From CAZFYZ01 sp964523735 (GTDB lineage Bacteria; Armatimonadota; UBA5829), in contig CAZFYZ010000149.1 in NCBI GenBank assembly GCA_964523735.1, forward strand, positions 1 through 8,434: a DNA stretch of 8,434 bases, given 5' to 3'. The translations under genes were made by a program, and so were the position numbers. Below, in pieces: positions 5,161 to 8,434 of the stretch (position 1 is the stretch's first letter; each line of letters starts with the position of its first letter). The notes beneath the pieces were generated by a model that saw only the letters and a list, made by a program, of their open reading frames with translations, ran no database searches and was not told the DNA's origin.

Positions 5161-7614
5161 ATGCAGTGCCAATCGGCGAGTTGTTGCAGGACCAGGATAA
5201 TTCTACTGGCCCTTGCGGCCGTTGCGGTTCTTATCGCGTTACCAAGCGGGGCTTGGGCGGGCGAAGCTATCGAGCTGACTCCGTTCGAGCAACTACCAAT
5301 GATGTGGACCTCGATCTACGTCGTGCTCGGCTGCGCAATCGTTGGTCTTCTCTTTGGGCTTATGTGGTTCAGGGCGATCTCCAAGGAAGACCCCGGCTCC
5401 AGAGGAATGATCGCGGTATCGCAGGCGGTTCAGGAAGGGGCGTTGGCCTACCTGAAGAAGCAGGTCTCCACTATGGTGTGGTTCGTCATCATCATAGCGA
5501 TAGGACTCGCTTTCCTCTACAGAGGGGTCGAAGGGTTCGGCGGCACTGACCGTATCTTCGGCGCAATCCCGATCTACATCGGTGTGAGCATCGCGTTCGT
5601 CTGCGGCGTGGCCGCTTCATACCTTGCGGGCTACATCGGTATGATGATGGCCGTCAGGGCAAACGTCCGAGTAGCCAATGCCGCACTGACAAGCTTCAAG
5701 AAGGCGCTGTATGTGGCGTTCCGCGCGGGCGGCGTCTCCGGTATGGCCACGGTCGGACTTGGCCTCGTGGGCGCGTGCTTGATGTTCATCCTCTTCGGCA
5801 ATGAGTCGATGAAGGTCCTTATCGGCTTCGGTTTCGGTGGGTGTCTGGCCGCGCTGTTCATGAGAATTGGTGGTGGCATTTACACGAAGGCCGCTGATGT
5901 GGGCGCTGACCTGGTTGGTAAGGTCGAGCAGGACATCCCCGAGGATGACCCTCGAAACGCAGCAACCATCGCTGACAACGTTGGCGACAACGTTGGTGAC
6001 TGCGCCGGTATGGCTGCGGACGTGTTTGAGTCCTACGAAGTCACGCTGGTTGCGGCTATTATCCTTGGCGCGGCAGTCTCGACCACGCTAGGCCTTGAGG
6101 CAGCCGGCCTCCTGCTCGTCGTCTATCCGCTGTTGATCAGAGCCATCGGCGTAATCGCCTCGATTATCGGTATCTATGCCGTGCGCGGATCGGACGATAT
6201 GAACATGAACCCGATGAAGCCGATCAACTTCGGTTTCTGGGTCTCAGCCGTACTCGCCACTGCGGGCTTCTTCATACTGTCCTACTTTGTGTTCACGAAC
6301 GGCATCGGCGGATTTGCCTGGTGGAGATTCGCAGCCGCGAACCTGATGGGTATTGTTCTTGCGCTCGCAATCGAACACCTGACCGAGCACTTCACCGCCG
6401 TGGACGGCAAACCGGTCACGGAATGCGCCAAGGCTGCCAAGACCGGCCCCGCGACGATCATCCTGTCCGGCTTCGCTTCAGGCCTTGAGTCGAGTGTGTG
6501 GTCTGTGGTCGCTATCAGCGCTTCTATCCTCGGCGCGATGCTCCTCTTCCCAGGGAACGCGGCGATGGCCGCTTACGGCATTGCGCTTGCTGGCCTTGGT
6601 CTTCTGTCAACAACCGGCTTCATGCTCGCGATGGACACCTACGGACCGATCTCCGACAACGCGAACGGCATTTTCGAGATGTCCGGCGCGCTGAAGGACG
6701 AGGGCGAAGACTCCAACGCCAACAAGATCGTCGCCAAGCTCGACGCGGTTGGCAATACTACCAAGGCTCTAACAAAAGGCCTTGCGATCGCCACTGCCGT
6801 TATCGCGGCGACCGCGCTCTTTAGCTCCTATGTGGCTGACGTCAATCTGGGCAAGATCGGTATCCGGATCGACGTTACGTACGTGTTTATCGGTCTACTG
6901 ATCGGCGGCGCGGTGCCGTTCCTGTTCTGCTCGTTCGCGATCAACGCGGTCAGCCGAGCGGCGTTTGAATTGGTTGAGGAAGTCCGCAGGCAGTTCCGTG
7001 AGATCAAGGGCATTATGAACTATGATCCTCGCTCGGGCTCAGAAGAGGGCAAGCCTGACTATCAGCGGTGCGTGGCCATCTCGACATCAGCGGCACAGAA
7101 AGAGCTTTTGAGCCCGGCAGTCCTGGCGATCAGCGCTCCGATTCTGGTTGGCTTCGGCCTCGGCTATAAGGAGATGAACGGCGCGGCCGCTTTGGGCGGA
7201 TTCCTCGCCGGCGCGATTCTCTCGGGCCAGTTGATGGCGGTTCTACTGTCCAACGCGGGTGGCCTGTGGGACAACGCGAAGAAGAAGATCGAAGACGGCA
7301 TGTTCGGCGGCAAGGGTACGCCCGAGCACAAGGCTGCCGTCGTTGGTGACACGGTTGGCGACCCGTTCAAGGACACCGCCGGCCCGGCTTTGAACCCGCT
7401 GATCAAGGTTATGAACCTGGTCGCGATTCTGGCCGCTCCGATCGCCATCCAGCCGATGTCGGACACGGTGCGCACGATCATCGTCGCAGTTTCCGTCATC
7501 GCCCTCGTCGGTGCGACCCTGTGGTCCAAGCGGGGAGGCATCGGCTCAGAGGACTCCGGCTCCGGCGACTCCAGCGAAGCCAAGGAGGACGAACGAGAAC
7601 CGGTAGCGGTGTAG
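5161..7614 (+). CDS. hppA: Membrane-bound ion-translocating pyrophosphatase, predicted K+-independent H+ type
   Basis: Hydrolyses cytoplasmic pyrophosphate and uses the energy to pump protons across the cytoplasmic membrane. All catalytic blocks are present in the 817-aa product: D-V-G-A-D-L-V-G-K-V-E (246-256), E-D-D-P-R-N (261-266), D-N-V-G-D-N-V-G-D (272-280), D-T-Y-G-P-I-S-D-N-A (492-501) and G-D-T-V-G-D-P-F-K-D-T (729-739). The motif G-N-T-T-K-A-L-T (531-538) carries Lys535 and Thr538, the residues that replace potassium in the K+-independent subgroup (Ala at both sites in K+-dependent enzymes). E290 in D-V-F-E-S-Y is the semi-conserved membrane glutamate; E293 nearby is an extra acidic residue. 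The protein is longer than the usual 660-770 aa. A signal peptide-like segment (1-33, ending A-W-A|G) precedes the first membrane helix, there is an acidic insertion at about 510-520 (K-D-E-G-E-D-S), and a charged tail follows about 790. In the family both ends face outside, which fits a cleaved signal peptide. The gene has its own promoter and terminator. Confidence 0.96.
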   Translation: MQCQSASCCRTRIILLALAAVAVLIALPSGAWAGEAIELTPFEQLPMMWTSIYVVLGCAIVGLLFGLMWFRAISKEDPGSRGMIAVSQAVQEGALAYLKKQVSTMVWFVIIIAIGLAFLYRGVEGFGGTDRIFGAIPIYIGVSIAFVCGVAASYLAGYIGMMMAVRANVRVANAALTSFKKALYVAFRAGGVSGMATVGLGLVGACLMFILFGNESMKVLIGFGFGGCLAALFMRIGGGIYTKAADVGADLVGKVEQDIPEDDPRNAATIADNVGDNVGDCAGMAADVFESYEVTLVAAIILGAAVSTTLGLEAAGLLLVVYPLLIRAIGVIASIIGIYAVRGSDDMNMNPMKPINFGFWVSAVLATAGFFILSYFVFTNGIGGFAWWRFAAANLMGIVLALAIEHLTEHFTAVDGKPVTECAKAAKTGPATIILSGFASGLESSVWSVVAISASILGAMLLFPGNAAMAAYGIALAGLGLLSTTGFMLAMDTYGPISDNANGIFEMSGALKDEGEDSNANKIVAKLDAVGNTTKALTKGLAIATAVIAATALFSSYVADVNLGKIGIRIDVTYVFIGLLIGGAVPFLFCSFAINAVSRAAFELVEEVRRQFREIKGIMNYDPRSGSEEGKPDYQRCVAISTSAAQKELLSPAVLAISAPILVGFGLGYKEMNGAAALGGFLAGAILSGQLMAVLLSNAGGLWDNAKKKIEDGMFGGKGTPEHKAAVVGDTVGDPFKDTAGPALNPLIKVMNLVAILAAPIAIQPMSDTVRTIIVAVSVIALVGATLWSKRGGIGSEDSGSGDSSEAKEDEREPVAV

Positions 7615-7647
7615 GGCTGCACCAAAGAACCGATACGAAGAGACTTG

Positions 7648-7678
7648 ACAGGGGCGGGCACTAGACACCCGCCCCTGT
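7648..7678 (+). terminator. Probable terminator of hppA
   Basis: An 11-bp perfect stem: 7648-7658 (ACAGGGGCGGG) pairs with 7668-7678, with a 9-base loop CACTAGACA. It begins 34 bases after the hppA stop codon. The following sequence (TGTGCTG) is only weakly T-rich. The loop plus right arm resembles the ferritin terminator: both contain CTAG, then T or A, then CACCC. Confidence 0.7.
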
Positions 7679-7695
7679 TGTGCTGTGGAGGAGAG

Positions 7696-7752
7696 ATGCA
7701 TCGTCCCGGGCGCCAGGCCGTAGGAGCAAGGGAACTAGCCGGGCACCTGTAA
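7696..7752 (+). other. Possible 18-codon mini-ORF (doubtful)
   Basis: ATG at 7696, preceded by GGAGG at 7687-7691 (spacing four bases), reads 18 codons (M-H-R-P-G-R-Q-A-V-G and so on) to a TAA at 7750. A strong hairpin starts 15 bases later. A short ORF followed by a hairpin looks like a leader peptide, but no plus-strand gene follows within the window and the site lies past the hppA terminator. Chance is the most likely explanation. Confidence 0.12.
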
Positions 7753-7766
7753 GCAGAACAACAAGT

Positions 7767-7793
7767 GGGCCGGGATCAGTCTGATCCCGGCCC
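7767..7793. terminator. Strong 12-bp hairpin between convergent hppA and htrA-like genes
   Basis: Positions 7767-7778 pair perfectly with 7782-7793 around a GTC loop, a very stable GC-rich stem (GGGCCGGGATCA on the left arm). It lies in the convergent gap and could end transcription from either side, most plausibly the minus-strand protease gene. No good T-run follows in either direction. Its right arm is the first part of the tandem repeat that starts at 7784. Confidence 0.5.
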
Positions 7794-7891
7794 TCGTCTT
7801 AGTCTCCACCTCCAGGCAGGATACCTGGAGGGATGCAATCCCGGCCCTCGTCTTAGTCTCCACCTCCAGGTAGGATACCTGGAGGGATGCA
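7784..7891. repeat. 54-base tandem duplication, two copies
   Basis: Copy 1 is 7784-7837 and copy 2 is 7838-7891. They differ at a single base (C at 7817, T at 7871), implying a recent duplication or ongoing homogenisation. Each copy starts with the right arm of the 7767-7793 hairpin (ATCCCGGCCC) and ends with most of the 29-base palindromic element. No start codon with a ribosome binding site, and no coding continuity, was seen across it. Confidence 0.93.
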
Positions 7892-7939
7892 AAAGGTCTA
7901 GCTCTCATCGCTCCAGGTAGGATACCTGGAGGGATGCAA
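7810..7939. repeat. Three copies of a 29-base palindromic element
   Basis: Copies lie at 7810-7838, 7864-7892 and 7911-7939. Each has inverted arms CTCCAGGTA / TACCTGGAG around a GGA loop, followed by the constant tail GGATGCAA. Copies 2 and 3 form perfect 9-bp stems (10 bp in copy 2 with flanking bases); copy 1 carries one arm mismatch (C at 7817). Intervals are 25 and 18 bases. The first interval also precedes copy 1, because copies 1 and 2 belong to the 54-base duplication; the third copy stands in different flanking sequence, so the element itself repeats independently. It resembles REP-type intergenic palindromes. It ends nine bases before the stop codon of the minus-strand protease gene. 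Confidence 0.85.
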
Positions 7940-7948
7940 CGGTCGAGC

Positions 7949-8434
7949 CTAGTCTATCGGCATCTCCACGATCGTGCTTCGCTCGCCGCGCTGCACGACC
8001 ACTATTGCCGTATCGCCTGACTTGAGGCCATCAATGGCCTTGGTGAAGGTCGCCACGCTCGTGATCGGCTGGTTGTCTATCTCGGTGATCACGTCTCCCT
8101 GGCGGACGTTTGCGCTGTCGGCGGCGCTGCCGGGTTTGACCCTGCGAACAACCACGCCCTGGATCGACTCGTCGATCTTGAGTTGCTTGGCAAGCTCGGG
8201 GGTCAATGGCTGGACCGATAGGCCGATCTTGTCGCCGTCGCCGCTCTCACCGCCAATCGCTCCCTCTGTAGGATACTCGCCGAGCTTGACGTTGAGCTTC
8301 TTCTCTTTCTTGTCGCGGATAACCACGACCTCAACCGAGGTTCCCGGCGCAATGCTTGTTGTGATGCGCTTAAGATCGGACGCGGTATCGACCGTCTTGC
8401 CCTGGATTCTGACGATGACGTCCTTCTGCTTGAC
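7949..8434 (-). CDS. HtrA/DegP-like serine protease, C-terminal two PDZ domains (5' end outside window)
   Basis: The frame is open from the window edge to a TAG at 7951-7949, giving 161 residues of the C-terminus. Visible residues 1 to about 53 are the end of a first PDZ domain (Q-K-D-V-I-V-R-I-Q-G-K-T-V, then I-A-P-G-T-S-V-E-V-V-V-I-R-D-K-K and L-N-V-K-L-G-E). A short glycine/acidic linker follows (about 55-69), then a complete second PDZ domain at about 70-160 (I-Q-G-V-V-V-R-R-V-K-P-G-S-A-A near 91-105; R-Q-G-D-V-I-T-E-I-D). Two PDZ domains with this linker are the layout of periplasmic DegP/DegQ-type proteases, which degrade or chaperone misfolded envelope proteins. The trypsin-like domain and catalytic triad are not in the window, so proteolytic activity is assumed, not seen. 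A GTG at 8326 lies inside the first PDZ domain and is not the true start. The gene is convergent with hppA. Confidence 0.88.
   Translation of the reverse strand, partial: VKQKDVIVRIQGKTVDTASDLKRITTSIAPGTSVEVVVIRDKKEKKLNVKLGEYPTEGAIGGESGDGDKIGLSVQPLTPELAKQLKIDESIQGVVVRRVKPGSAADSANVRQGDVITEIDNQPITSVATFTKAIDGLKSGDTAIVVVQRGERSTIVEMPID

Noticed and set aside
7164..7661. 165-codon open frame on the minus strand
   Set aside because: Opposite the C-terminal catalytic block of HppA and crosses its terminator; no family resemblance.
7784..7939. CRISPR-like array of palindromic repeats with short intervals
   Set aside because: There are only three units, the intervals are 25 and 18 bases, and the first interval is identical to the sequence preceding copy 1 because of a 54-base tandem duplication. 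No unique spacers and no cas genes.

Overview
The window reads as an ordinary chromosomal stretch of a GC-rich bacterium with an outer membrane. That inference rests on a small beta-barrel protein ending in phenylalanine, an HtrA-type protease and several Sec signal peptides. A GH172/DUF2961 protein together with a membrane pyrophosphatase would suit an Armatimonadota- or Planctomycetota-like lineage. This placement is a guess; no rRNA or other phylogenetic marker is present.

Layout: bases 33-518 encode a ferritin (+). It converges through two hairpins (554-576, 584-600) on a minus-strand pair: a Crp/Fnr-family regulator (2730-2011), followed 62 bases later by a membrane protein with four transmembrane helices and a periplasmic beta-propeller (1948-602). 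Divergent from the regulator, on the plus strand, come a small outer-membrane beta-barrel protein (2873-3412), a secreted GH172-family protein (3654-5039) with its own promoter-like site, and a large membrane pyrophosphatase, HppA (5161-7614), behind a promoter that matches sigma-70 consensus exactly. At the right edge, on the minus strand, is the C-terminal part of an HtrA/DegP-like protease with two PDZ domains (stop at 7949; its start lies beyond the window). The only gap over 300 bases, 7615-7948, holds the hppA terminator, a very short doubtful ORF, a strong 12-bp hairpin, a 54-base tandem duplication and three copies of a 29-base palindromic repeat.

Functional links: the genes do not form one recognisable pathway. 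Ferritin stores iron, HppA uses pyrophosphate hydrolysis to pump ions (predicted potassium-independent, proton-type), HtrA handles envelope protein quality, and the GH172 protein probably acts on a furanose-containing glycan outside the cytoplasm. The regulator plus membrane-propeller pair is the least understood part and the best candidate for unknown biology. The intergenic palindromic repeats are the main non-coding structure not explained by genes. I see no phage, insertion-sequence, CRISPR, tRNA or rRNA features and no convincing evidence of a complete new system.
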